A DNA stretch of 7,867 bases from positions 5,111 through 12,977 of the forward strand of contig JAOZTV010000052.1 of the NCBI GenBank assembly GCA_029939015.1, read 5' to 3'. The position numbers and the translations under genes were made by a program. This document shows, piece by piece, positions 1-5,939 of the stretch. Each line of letters opens with the position of its first letter. The stretch's first letter is position 1. A model generated the notes under the pieces. It was not told where the DNA came from, ran no database searches, and saw only the letters and a program-made list of their open reading frames with translations. This DNA comes from Candidatus Aminicenantota bacterium. GTDB lineage: Bacteria; Acidobacteriota; Aminicenantia; UBA2199.

Positions 1-548
1 CTATTATCAGCAATAATTGTGACATTTGCTGTAATAGCAGTAGTTGTGTTTCCACCAAAATCAAAAGCTTTAACAGTATATGTCCCTGGGTTTTGAAAAA
101 TGTGCTTTATATTTTTTGAACCATTTTGAACTGCTGAACCATCACCAAAATCCCATTTTAGATTATTCTTAACAAAATTATTTGTATTTATATTTACTTC
201 TGTTCCTGCTATAAAAGGCCCACCCTGTATTTGCATATTCCTATTATCACTAACAGTAAAGTTTTCTTCATCAGGGGCAAGTTGTATTGCTATATTCTGA
301 ACAGCACATCTTATCTTATAAGTCTTTGCTTCTTTAAATGAATGTATCACTGATGCGCCAGTCTGTACAGGTGTGCCATCATCAAAGCTCCATTGATAAA
401 CTAAGGTGTTATCAGGGTTTTGTATAGTAAACGTAGCATCCATTCCAACAAAAAATTGCCCTGCCGGTAAAACTATATTAATAGGATCAACCGCAAACCC
501 AAAAACACTAAACAAAAAAAGAGCATAAATAAATAATTTTTTTTTCAT
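1..548 (-). CDS. Exported tandem PKD-domain protein, 3' end beyond the window
   Basis: 182 codons are visible before the gene runs off the window. The start is the ATG at 548, preceded by the ribosome-binding sequence GGGGAG (560-555) at 6 nt. Residues 1-19 form a signal peptide: three lysines, a hydrophobic stretch, and a likely cut after GFA19. Two PKD (immunoglobulin-like) domains follow, at about residues 20-100 and 101-180. The first has WSFDDG (53-58), and the second has WDFGDGS (132-138) and PGTYTVKAF (154-162), the hallmark PKD motifs. The repeat length is exactly 80 residues, and the next unit's opening lies at the window edge, so more domains probably follow. PKD domains usually act outside the cell in adhesion, glycan binding or as spacers beside an enzyme domain. 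The actual activity depends on the unseen C-terminus. It lies 71 nt downstream of the rhomboid gene on the same strand. Confidence 0.88.
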   Translation of the reverse strand, partial: MKKKLFIYALFLFSVFGFAVDPINIVLPAGQFFVGMDATFTIQNPDNTLVYQWSFDDGTPVQTGASVIHSFKEAKTYKIRCAVQNIAIQLAPDEENFTVSDNRNMQIQGGPFIAGTEVNINTNNFVKNNLKWDFGDGSAVQNGSKNIKHIFQNPGTYTVKAFDFGGNTTTAITANVTIIADN

Positions 549-571
549 AATAATCTCCCCAAGATTATTAT
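547..571 (-). promoter_or_regulatory. Perfect 10-bp hairpin enclosing the RBS and start of the PKD gene
   Basis: The arms ATAATAATCT (571-562 on the minus strand) and AGATTATTAT (556-547) are perfectly complementary around a 5-nt loop, TGGGG. The ribosome-binding sequence GGGGAG lies partly in the loop and partly in the 3' arm, and the last two paired bases are the A and T of the start codon. In mRNA this would hide the initiation region, although the stem is almost all A-U and would be weak. The symmetry could instead be a DNA operator. The structure is read directly from sequence; any regulatory role is inference. Confidence 0.5.
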
Positions 572-619
572 ATATAAATAATTAAAAAAAATCTCACTTT
601 TACCTATAAGTATTTTATA

Positions 620-2518
620 TTATGTATTTAATGATTTATCATATTCCTCAATTGATTCAAAGCTTTTTACCTTTCTTAATATAAGATAATCCATGTCATA
701 AAAAGGATTTGCACCGCTATATTTTAATAGAGCCATAACAAATGTTTTAAATGCATCTCCAGCGTTTTTTGCATTTGGAATAAATTTCATTGGATCAAAA
801 TCTATACTAAACGTCCTAATAATTCTCATATTCTCATCACTCATTTCATTTAAAAACAAATCTATCAGGAAAATAGTCCTTGAATTATAAGACATTATTT
901 TCACTACAGAGATATATTTAATTTTATTTAATAATAATGTGGTTTTTCCCTTATCTTTAATATTTAAAACAATTTTTTCTTTATTCACTGAAACAGGAAC
1001 TGCTCTTATAATAGCCATATTCTTTGTTTCAATACCTGACGTTTTATTTTTTGTGTTTTTTAAATAATCAGCAAGATCTTTTTTTAATCCTTCTTTATTA
1101 ATTGCTGGAACCTCCAGATTACTAATTGTACGCTTAACAATCTCTTCAAAATGTTTTGAATCAAGCCTGAGCAAAACTGCTGAAAAGGGAATTAAAAAGC
1201 CTGCGAGTGATTCATTTTTAGTTCTCTGATATATTGAGTTTGATAATTGCAATGCATCTTTATTAAAATCAATCTCAATTAAATATTGTATCAAAATAAG
1301 ACTAAGCTGCACATTAAGTTCAGTTGCAGGATATAAACTTATTAATTTATTATAATGAAATTGTGCCGCTTCAAGCCTGTCTGTTCTTAATTCATATTCA
1401 ATATGTTTAATAAAGATTGCCTTAACTTCATCTATTCTTTCTAATTGTTCTGCTGTTACCCATAATAATTCAATTACATCAGTATTCTTAAAATCATTTT
1501 TTGCTGATTCAAACAATAGTGCAAAAGCCTCATCTACCTTTCCAGCCTCTTTAAGCTTTACCGCCTCTTCATAATCTAAAAAGCCCTTATTTGTAAAAGT
1601 GTATTTTTCATTATAGTTTTTGTTCACAACTTTCTGTTCAAATTTAAAATAACTTATTGCAAAGGCAATTAATACTCCAAATACAAAACCCCATACATGA
1701 GCCCAATGAGCTACACCACTGCCATTTGTGTATAAAGAGTCCATCTGTTTTGCGGTTAATATCTCATTGCCAAACCATAGAGGTATCATTAGCCAGGCAG
1801 GAGCCTTAAATGTTCCAAAAATAAACCAGAACCAATAGAAAAATTTGATTTTCGCATTCCAGAATCTTACAAGAAAGGCACCAAGTATCCCTGATATTGC
1901 CCCGGAAGCCCCAATCAAAGGTCCAGCCATATCAGGATAATGTGCCGCAAAGGCAAAGGCAGACAATGCTCCGATTGCTAAATATGCAATAGCATACATA
2001 GGTTTTCCCCATACATCCTCAATATAAGGACCAACCAGATATAGTAAAAAAAGGTTAGACAGTAGATGTATCCAACCTCCATGAATAAACATATATGTTA
2101 TTGAATTTATAAAATTTTTCTTTACAGGTGTGAAACCATATTTTAAAACAGGTAATTTTACTTTTGTATCGTTAAACTCAGCTATATATATATCAAGAAG
2201 CTTTTGTTCCTCTCTAACAAGCTCTTCACTAGGAATTTCTTTTTCATACTTGTCTCTAAACATCTCAATAGCTTTCTTAATCTGTCCTGAATTCTTCAAA
2301 TTAATTTGATCGTTGCTGAACATTTTTGTAATCTCAAGATATGGATGCGTTCGCCAATACTTCAAGGCTTTGAAACCAATTTTATTCAATTCTATTGTGA
2401 CTTTTTCATTTTTAGATGTAATATTCCAATGAATAATAAAATTTAAAAGGACAATAATAATAGTTACCCAAGGCAAAAGCCTGACAGAATTCCGTTCCTG
2501 ACCATAAGGAAATATCAT
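620..2518 (-). CDS. Rhomboid intramembrane serine protease with large loop-1 insertion and C-terminal soluble region
   Basis: 632 residues. Rhomboids cut transmembrane helices within the membrane using a Ser-His dyad. The core is intact: a first hydrophobic helix at about 13-31; HGGWIHLLSN (146-155), matching the conserved His/Asn motif that opens helix 2; GASG (203-206), giving catalytic Ser205; and AHVWG (273-277), giving catalytic His274 in helix 6. Six hydrophobic segments end near residue 292, predicting a cytoplasmic C-terminus. Two features are unusual. About 115 residues separate helix 1 from helix 2, mostly charged and helical, where many rhomboids have a much shorter loop. After the core come some 340 soluble residues: an alpha-helical, TPR-like part (about 313-490), then a mixed segment (about 500-620) that I do not recognise. 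The ATG at 2518 is chosen because MIFPYGQE followed by helix 1 is a typical rhomboid opening. A weak GAGTGA (2530-2525) precedes it, and a promoter-like sequence lies just upstream. Confidence 0.9.
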   Translation of the reverse strand: MIFPYGQERNSVRLLPWVTIIIVLLNFIIHWNITSKNEKVTIELNKIGFKALKYWRTHPYLEITKMFSNDQINLKNSGQIKKAIEMFRDKYEKEIPSEELVREEQKLLDIYIAEFNDTKVKLPVLKYGFTPVKKNFINSITYMFIHGGWIHLLSNLFLLYLVGPYIEDVWGKPMYAIAYLAIGALSAFAFAAHYPDMAGPLIGASGAISGILGAFLVRFWNAKIKFFYWFWFIFGTFKAPAWLMIPLWFGNEILTAKQMDSLYTNGSGVAHWAHVWGFVFGVLIAFAISYFKFEQKVVNKNYNEKYTFTNKGFLDYEEAVKLKEAGKVDEAFALLFESAKNDFKNTDVIELLWVTAEQLERIDEVKAIFIKHIEYELRTDRLEAAQFHYNKLISLYPATELNVQLSLILIQYLIEIDFNKDALQLSNSIYQRTKNESLAGFLIPFSAVLLRLDSKHFEEIVKRTISNLEVPAINKEGLKKDLADYLKNTKNKTSGIETKNMAIIRAVPVSVNKEKIVLNIKDKGKTTLLLNKIKYISVVKIMSYNSRTIFLIDLFLNEMSDENMRIIRTFSIDFDPMKFIPNAKNAGDAFKTFVMALLKYSGANPFYDMDYLILRKVKSFESIEEYDKSLNT

Positions 2519-2538
2519 TTAAGTTCACTCATAAAAAA

Positions 2539-2567
2539 AAGATATCAATAATTAAAAAAAAAGTCAA
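2539..2567 (-). promoter_or_regulatory. Sigma-70-like promoter for the rhomboid gene
   Basis: On the minus strand, TTGACT (2567-2562, five of six matches to the -35 consensus) is followed after 17 nt by TATCTT (2544-2539, four of six matches to the -10 consensus). A TG one base upstream of the -10 hexamer (2547-2546) makes it an extended -10. The spacer is T-rich. Transcription would begin near 2532, giving a leader of about 14 nt that still contains the GAGTGA ribosome-binding sequence. AT-rich DNA yields such matches by chance, so this is a prediction. Confidence 0.45.
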
Positions 2568-2619
2568 CTCATTGGACATATCTACTCCGCCTCATAAAAA
2601 TAAAAAAAACTGTATATTG

Positions 2620-2745
2620 TCGCTTCCGGTGATATCTCTTTCACTAACAATCAAAATTGTTCTCAATTTTGATTTCCATGTCCTCAGTCGCCTGGGCATT
2701 CCAGGCTCCCTGCGGGGCACGCTACAGAGAAAGTCACCTCACGCT
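2620..2745. repeat. GC-rich, hairpin-rich intergenic island, possible dispersed element
   Basis: This non-coding stretch lies between the FAD enzyme gene and the rhomboid promoter. Bases 2681-2745 contain 41 G or C out of 65 (63%), against roughly one third in the flanking genes. It holds two hairpins: an 11-bp perfect one (2649-2674) and GCCTGG/CCAGGC (2690-2695/2701-2706, 5-nt loop). Its ends are imperfect inverted repeats: GGTGA (2628-2632) pairs with TCACC (2734-2738), and CTCT (2636-2639) with AGAG (2726-2729), which would enclose both hairpins. No convincing protein is encoded and there are no clear target-site duplications. It could be a small dispersed element, a structured RNA, or foreign remnant DNA. 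The rest of the 273-nt gap (2519-2791) is A/T tracts plus the promoter described separately. Confidence 0.4.
2649..2674. repeat. Perfect 11-bp inverted repeat with 4-nt loop
   Basis: AATCAAAATTG (2649-2659) and CAATTTTGATT (2664-2674) are exact reverse complements separated by TTCT. No run of T follows on either strand, so it does not look like an intrinsic terminator. It could be a hairpin within the GC-rich island or a protein-binding palindrome. Confidence 0.65.
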
Positions 2746-2791
2746 TACATTTTTTTCTACTAAAAAGTTGTATAAAAACATAGAGGTTACA

Positions 2792-4282
2792 CTATAAAAC
2801 TTTGTAACAAATATTTATTTCTTTTTTTAATAGTTCTATTTCTTCCAGCCATTCTTTTTCGGTGAAATTGAATAGAGGCTTAAGTTTAGGTAAAATTTCC
2901 ATAGCTCTTTTGGGGTTATAACCTAGAGATGTTCTTCTTAATATCAGATCACTGAGATGAAAAACTGACTCATTTTTTACAATATTTTTCAATTGTTTTA
3001 AATCATCATCTGTTTCAGGTTTCCAATCATAAGTAAAAAATGCATCCTTTTTCTCTTTATTCTTAAATATTTCTTCATAAGAAACTTTATCTTTATTTGG
3101 AAAAATGTTTTTTATAAGTTTTTCTGCAACAAGCCTTGCTGTTGTAAATTTTATTCCAGCAAGACTATATAATCCCTCTGGACCACCATTTTGAGCATGA
3201 TCAATTATCGCTTCCCTCTTAGATAATCTTTCATTATCTGACGCAGGTAAAACACCAGAATACACCCTTAAAACATCTTTGTCGGTAAGATTTAGTTCTG
3301 GGACAGCCTGATTCAGGTCATCAATAATTTTATTCATTTCTTCTTTTGGAACCTTTAATTCATCTTTGCCTTTTTCTACAATGATTTCACCGGTTCCAAC
3401 CATAAAGCGATTCTTTAAAGGATGAGAAAAATAAGTATGCCCACCACCCTTTATTGGATTTAAGGCTAAAGCACTATCAGATAGAGCCTCTCTGTCAAAA
3501 AGAATATTCCATAGTAAAAGCCTCTTCTTGAATAGTTCAGGGTAATCTTTATCAAATAAAGTTGATATTTCTCTACTATCAGGCCCAGCAGCATTGATAA
3601 CAACAGGTGCATTAAATTCAATATCTTCATCTGTAGTAATATCTTTTGCAATAACACCCTGCATCTTATTTTCAGCATTTTTTTTTAGCCCTGTAACTTT
3701 TACATAGTTTAAGTTTGTTGACCCAAGTTCTTCGATTTTTTTCAGAATCTTCATATAGAGTCTTTGATGTTCAGGCATACTTGCATCAAACCATTCTGCA
3801 ACACCGGTAAGTCCATTCATATCTATTGTTGGAAACATTTTCTTTATATTTTTTTTTGAAATAATTTTGCCCATCGGCATTTTGTTTTTTTTTGAAACAC
3901 CTGAATTTTTGTTAAACGATAATATATCATTCAATAATAAAGCAATTTTCAAAACTGGATTTCTATGTAAGCCCTTTCCATAAAGAGGCATTAAACATGA
4001 CATAATATTAACATCGTCAGGAAAATACTTTAAAAACCATTTCCTCTCCTTTACAGACTCAAAAAATCTTGGAAGATCTGCCGATTGAAGATACCTTAAG
4101 CCACCATGAACTGTTCTTAAATGATTTAAACTGGTATTACCACAAAAGTCTTTTTTTTCAAGTAAAAGCGTTTTTAGTTTCCTTCGTGATCCCTCTAGTG
4201 CTAGCATAATACCATATATACCACCACCAATAATTATCATATCATAGTCTTTATTTATATATTCATCAATATTCCGTTTCAT
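2792..4282 (-). CDS. FAD-dependent oxidoreductase of the glycerol-3-phosphate dehydrogenase (GlpD) family
   Basis: 496 residues from the ATG at 4282. The open frame extends 12 codons further to 4318, but AAGGAG lies 9 nt before the 4282 ATG, which decides the start. GlpD enzymes are membrane-associated flavoproteins that oxidise glycerol-3-phosphate to dihydroxyacetone phosphate and pass electrons to quinone. Visible here are the FAD-binding GGGIYG (19-24), the family hallmark HGGLRYL (59-65), INAAGPDS (229-236), AGIKFTTAR (375-383) and a C-terminal DAO_C-like helical part with HLSDLILRRT (442-451). By recalled comparison with E. coli GlpD, three of four phosphate-contacting residues are kept (Arg63, Arg356, Lys378). 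The Arg of the GVRPL motif is Leu345 here (GVLPA). The family assignment is firm, but the exact substrate is less certain. It follows an acyltransferase after 172 nt containing facing octamer repeats; no link to glycan synthesis is shown beyond position. Confidence 0.85.
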   Translation of the reverse strand: MKRNIDEYINKDYDMIIIGGGIYGIMLALEGSRRKLKTLLLEKKDFCGNTSLNHLRTVHGGLRYLQSADLPRFFESVKERKWFLKYFPDDVNIMSCLMPLYGKGLHRNPVLKIALLLNDILSFNKNSGVSKKNKMPMGKIISKKNIKKMFPTIDMNGLTGVAEWFDASMPEHQRLYMKILKKIEELGSTNLNYVKVTGLKKNAENKMQGVIAKDITTDEDIEFNAPVVINAAGPDSREISTLFDKDYPELFKKRLLLWNILFDREALSDSALALNPIKGGGHTYFSHPLKNRFMVGTGEIIVEKGKDELKVPKEEMNKIIDDLNQAVPELNLTDKDVLRVYSGVLPASDNERLSKREAIIDHAQNGGPEGLYSLAGIKFTTARLVAEKLIKNIFPNKDKVSYEEIFKNKEKKDAFFTYDWKPETDDDLKQLKNIVKNESVFHLSDLILRRTSLGYNPKRAMEILPKLKPLFNFTEKEWLEEIELLKKEINICYKVL

Positions 4283-4291
4283 AAAATCATT

Positions 4292-4297
4292 CTCCTT
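4292..4297 (-). promoter_or_regulatory. Strong Shine-Dalgarno that sets the start of the GlpD-family gene
   Basis: AAGGAG reads 4297-4292 on the minus strand, 9 nt before the ATG at 4282. It lies inside the upstream part of the longer open frame, so it argues against the ATG at 4318. A complementary CTCCTT (4322-4317) lies 19 nt upstream in the same transcript, within the octamer array. Confidence 0.75.
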
Positions 4298-4304
4298 TAT
4301 TATA

Positions 4305-4338
4305 AGGCAGAGAGGCAAGGAGGCAGGGAGGCAAAGAG
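4305..4338 (+). repeat. Four-unit 8-bp tandem repeat (AGGCARRG), proximal array
   Basis: The plus strand reads AGGCAGAG, AGGCAAGG, AGGCAGGG and AGGCAAAG in succession (4305-4336), then AG. AGGCA is invariant and positions 6-8 vary among purines. A period of 8 does not fit codons, which argues for a non-coding element. It ends 7 nt from the GlpD-family Shine-Dalgarno and faces a second array of the same unit at 4411-4444. Confidence 0.85.
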
Positions 4339-4410
4339 TCTAAAAACATAGTTCTTAATAGATACCTTTATAACTAAAGAATAATTATTAAAAAACATTC
4401 TGTTTTCTTA

Positions 4411-4444
4411 CTCCTTGCCTCTCTGCCTCTCTGCCTATTTGCCT
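4411..4444 (-). repeat. Four-unit 8-bp tandem repeat (AGGCARRG), distal array in inverted orientation
   Basis: The minus strand reads AGGCAAAT, AGGCAGAG, AGGCAGAG and AGGCAAGG (4444-4413), then AG. It begins 11 nt after the acyltransferase stop codon. In register it matches the proximal array at 28 of 34 positions, so a transcript crossing both could form a stem of about 34 bp with a 72-nt loop. The region between (4339-4410) is AT-rich and holds no gene. Confidence 0.85.
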
Positions 4445-4454
4445 ATATTTATAT

Positions 4455-5198
4455 TTACCTTTTTTTAATAATCTGAGCAGGGTTTCCAATCGCCACAGAA
4501 TATGCAGGCATTTTCCTGTGAACCAATGTTGCAGCTCCAATAATTGAACCCGTTCTAATTTTTACACCATCCAGAATTGTAGCAGAAGCTCCAATCCAGA
4601 CATCATCTTCAATAATAATACCACCTTTAGATATAGATGGCTGCTTCCAAATAGGAATATCTTTTCGCTCAAATGTATGATTACCACCTGCTATCATATA
4701 TAAATGACCAGCAGTAAATACATAAGCACCTATAGTAATTTTACTCTCTGAAATTATTGTATTTGATGGACCAATATTTGTAAAGTCACCAATATCAATA
4801 TTCCCACCCTTACAGGATATAGTAGTGCCTCTGCCAATCAATACATTATTTCCAAGAGTAATTCCTTTATTATCTTTACCCTTTGCATCAATCACAGAAT
4901 TATCGTCAAAAACAACATTATCGCCAATAATAATTTTTTGAGGATGCCTTATCATCATGTTTCTACCAAAAACAACATTTTGCCCAATTTTCTTAAATAA
5001 TTTTTTAAAAAATATTTTTCTTAAGACAAAGCCCAATGCACCAGGTATATTAGAGAACAAAGTAATTATTAACTCATATTTCATGAAATAGAGAAACGAA
5101 GTGTCTCCAATAAAAAGATCCCTATACTTCCTGACTGCACTCTTTTTGTTGTCTAACAGATCTTTCTGACCACCAATATATTTCCGTTCCTCTTTCAT
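4455..5198 (-). CDS. Left-handed beta-helix (hexapeptide repeat) acyltransferase
   Basis: 247 residues. It probably transfers an acetyl group from acetyl-CoA to a sugar hydroxyl of a surface polysaccharide or its precursor. After a charged N-terminus (1-38) comes a basic, hydrophobic segment (41-70) that may bind the membrane. Hexapeptide-repeat coils run from about residue 75 to 245: GDNVVFDDNSVI (92-103), GNNVLIGRG (116-124), GDFTNIG (137-143), EDDVWIGASATIL (197-209). GGNHTF (171-176) supplies His174, which matches the usual catalytic histidine position of this superfamily. The tail, with SVAIGNPAQII (234-244), is the classic ending of WcaF/NodL-type enzymes. The start at 5198 has no good Shine-Dalgarno. 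GGAG at 5221-5218 is too far and instead serves a four-codon reading frame ending 3 nt upstream. Its position behind nucleotide-sugar genes supports a glycan role; the acceptor is unknown. Confidence 0.87.
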   Translation of the reverse strand: MKEERKYIGGQKDLLDNKKSAVRKYRDLFIGDTSFLYFMKYELIITLFSNIPGALGFVLRKIFFKKLFKKIGQNVVFGRNMMIRHPQKIIIGDNVVFDDNSVIDAKGKDNKGITLGNNVLIGRGTTISCKGGNIDIGDFTNIGPSNTIISESKITIGAYVFTAGHLYMIAGGNHTFERKDIPIWKQPSISKGGIIIEDDVWIGASATILDGVKIRTGSIIGAATLVHRKMPAYSVAIGNPAQIIKKR

Positions 5199-5201
5199 AA
5201 A

Positions 5202-5213
5202 TCATTTTAACAT
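5202..5213 (-). other. Four-codon upstream reading frame (MLK-stop) before the acyltransferase
   Basis: ATG TTA AAA TGA reads 5213-5202, preceded by GGAG (5221-5218) at 4 nt spacing, and its stop lies 3 nt before the acyltransferase ATG. The acyltransferase itself lacks a close Shine-Dalgarno, so ribosomes could load here and reinitiate. A frame this short can occur by chance. Confidence 0.2.
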
Positions 5214-5255
5214 AGAACTCCGCTGTTTTCATTAAAAAAGGGTTAAAATTTGAAG

Positions 5256-5936
5256 TTAAGAATTAAATAGTTTTGCAAATAAATTATTTAATTCGTTGTC
5301 AATAGGTGCATTGACTATAATATTTTTTTGTGAATAAGGGTGTATGAATTCTATTTTATGAGCCATAAGTAAAAGTCTGTTAATATTAAATTCTGTTCTA
5401 AACATCTTATTATGTTTTCCATCTCCATGATTAACGTCCCCGATTATTGGATGACGAATATGTGCAAAATGCCTCCGAATCTGGTGTTTGCGACCTGTTT
5501 TAGGCATTATCCTAACCAATGAATATCTGGATGTATCATAAGGACCAACAGGAATCTTACATTCGACGGTTTTTATCGGAAAATAATCTGTAATAGCATC
5601 CTGAATTATATTTGTATCTTCATTTTTTAAGGGATAATCAATTATGTTCTCTGAATCTATATAACCACGCACTAAGGCAAGATATGTTTTTTTTATTTCC
5701 TGAAAACGAAACATATTACAAATTTTAGAAGCAGCCTCTGAATGCAAGGCAAATAATACAATTCCTGAAGTTGGCCTATCCAACCTATGAACTGGATATA
5801 CAGGCCTCTTAATCTGATCTCTTAATTGCTGCAATAAAAAAGTTTTATCATCGGTTATCCTGCTCTTATGAACCATTAGTCCTGAAGGTTTATGTACAGC
5901 AACTAAGTCATCATCAAGATATAGGATTTTGAGCAT
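5256..5936 (-). CDS. truC: tRNA pseudouridine synthase TruC (RluA family)
   Basis: 226 residues. TruC isomerises uridine 65 of certain tRNAs to pseudouridine in the cytoplasm. The opening LVAVHKPSGLMVHKS (11-25) and the catalytic motif HRLDRPTSG (50-58, with Asp53 as the nucleophile) are typical of RluA enzymes. RDQIKRP (39-45), PKTGRKHQIRRHFAHIRHP (145-163) and IIGDVNHGD (164-172) match TruC specifically rather than RluA, RluC or RluD. There is no S4 domain. It is somewhat shorter than the E. coli protein (about 260 residues) and lacks only that protein's C-terminal tail. The ATG at 5936 begins 3 nt after the upstream stop codon with no visible Shine-Dalgarno, suggesting translational coupling. 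A tRNA-modification gene inside a nucleotide-sugar operon is unexpected. RluA-family relatives with another RNA target remain possible. Confidence 0.88.
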   Translation of the reverse strand: MLKILYLDDDLVAVHKPSGLMVHKSRITDDKTFLLQQLRDQIKRPVYPVHRLDRPTSGIVLFALHSEAASKICNMFRFQEIKKTYLALVRGYIDSENIIDYPLKNEDTNIIQDAITDYFPIKTVECKIPVGPYDTSRYSLVRIMPKTGRKHQIRRHFAHIRHPIIGDVNHGDGKHNKMFRTEFNINRLLLMAHKIEFIHPYSQKNIIVNAPIDNELNNLFAKLFNS

Positions 5937-5939
5937 TAT

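Noticed and set aside
567..572. TATAAT on the minus strand as a -10 box for the PKD gene
   Set aside because: The start site would be near 560 at the ribosome-binding site, and the bases 17-18 nt upstream are a poor -35 match. It is kept only as the alternative that would undo the hairpin proposal.
620..2518. Rhombosortase (GlyGly-CTERM processing enzyme)
   Set aside because: Rhombosortases are short, while this protein is 632 residues with a long tail. No GlyGly-CTERM signal is visible because the PKD protein's C-terminus lies outside the window.
2572..2763. 63-codon open frame on the plus strand
   Set aside because: It overlaps the GC-rich hairpin island, is antisense to every gene here, has no ribosome-binding site and shows no recognisable domain.
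3466..3678. 70-codon open frame on the minus strand
   Set aside because: It lies entirely inside the GlpD-family gene in another frame and is leucine/isoleucine-rich in the way AT-rich shadow frames are.
4299..4304. TATAAT on the minus strand as a -10 box for the GlpD-family gene
   Set aside because: Transcription would start within the Shine-Dalgarno, and the position 17 nt upstream (CCTGCC) does not resemble a -35 box.
4283..4318. Longer N-terminus for the GlpD-family protein starting at 4318
   Set aside because: The added 12 codons contain the AAGGAG ribosome-binding site of the 4282 start and part of the octamer array.
4392..4406. AAAACA/TGTTTT hairpin as a terminator after the acyltransferase
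   Set aside because: The stem is short and almost all A-T, and only a brief T run follows, so it is too weak to call an intrinsic terminator.
4305..4444. CRISPR-like array
   Set aside because: The repeats are 8 bp, directly abutting without spacers, and there are no cas genes nearby.
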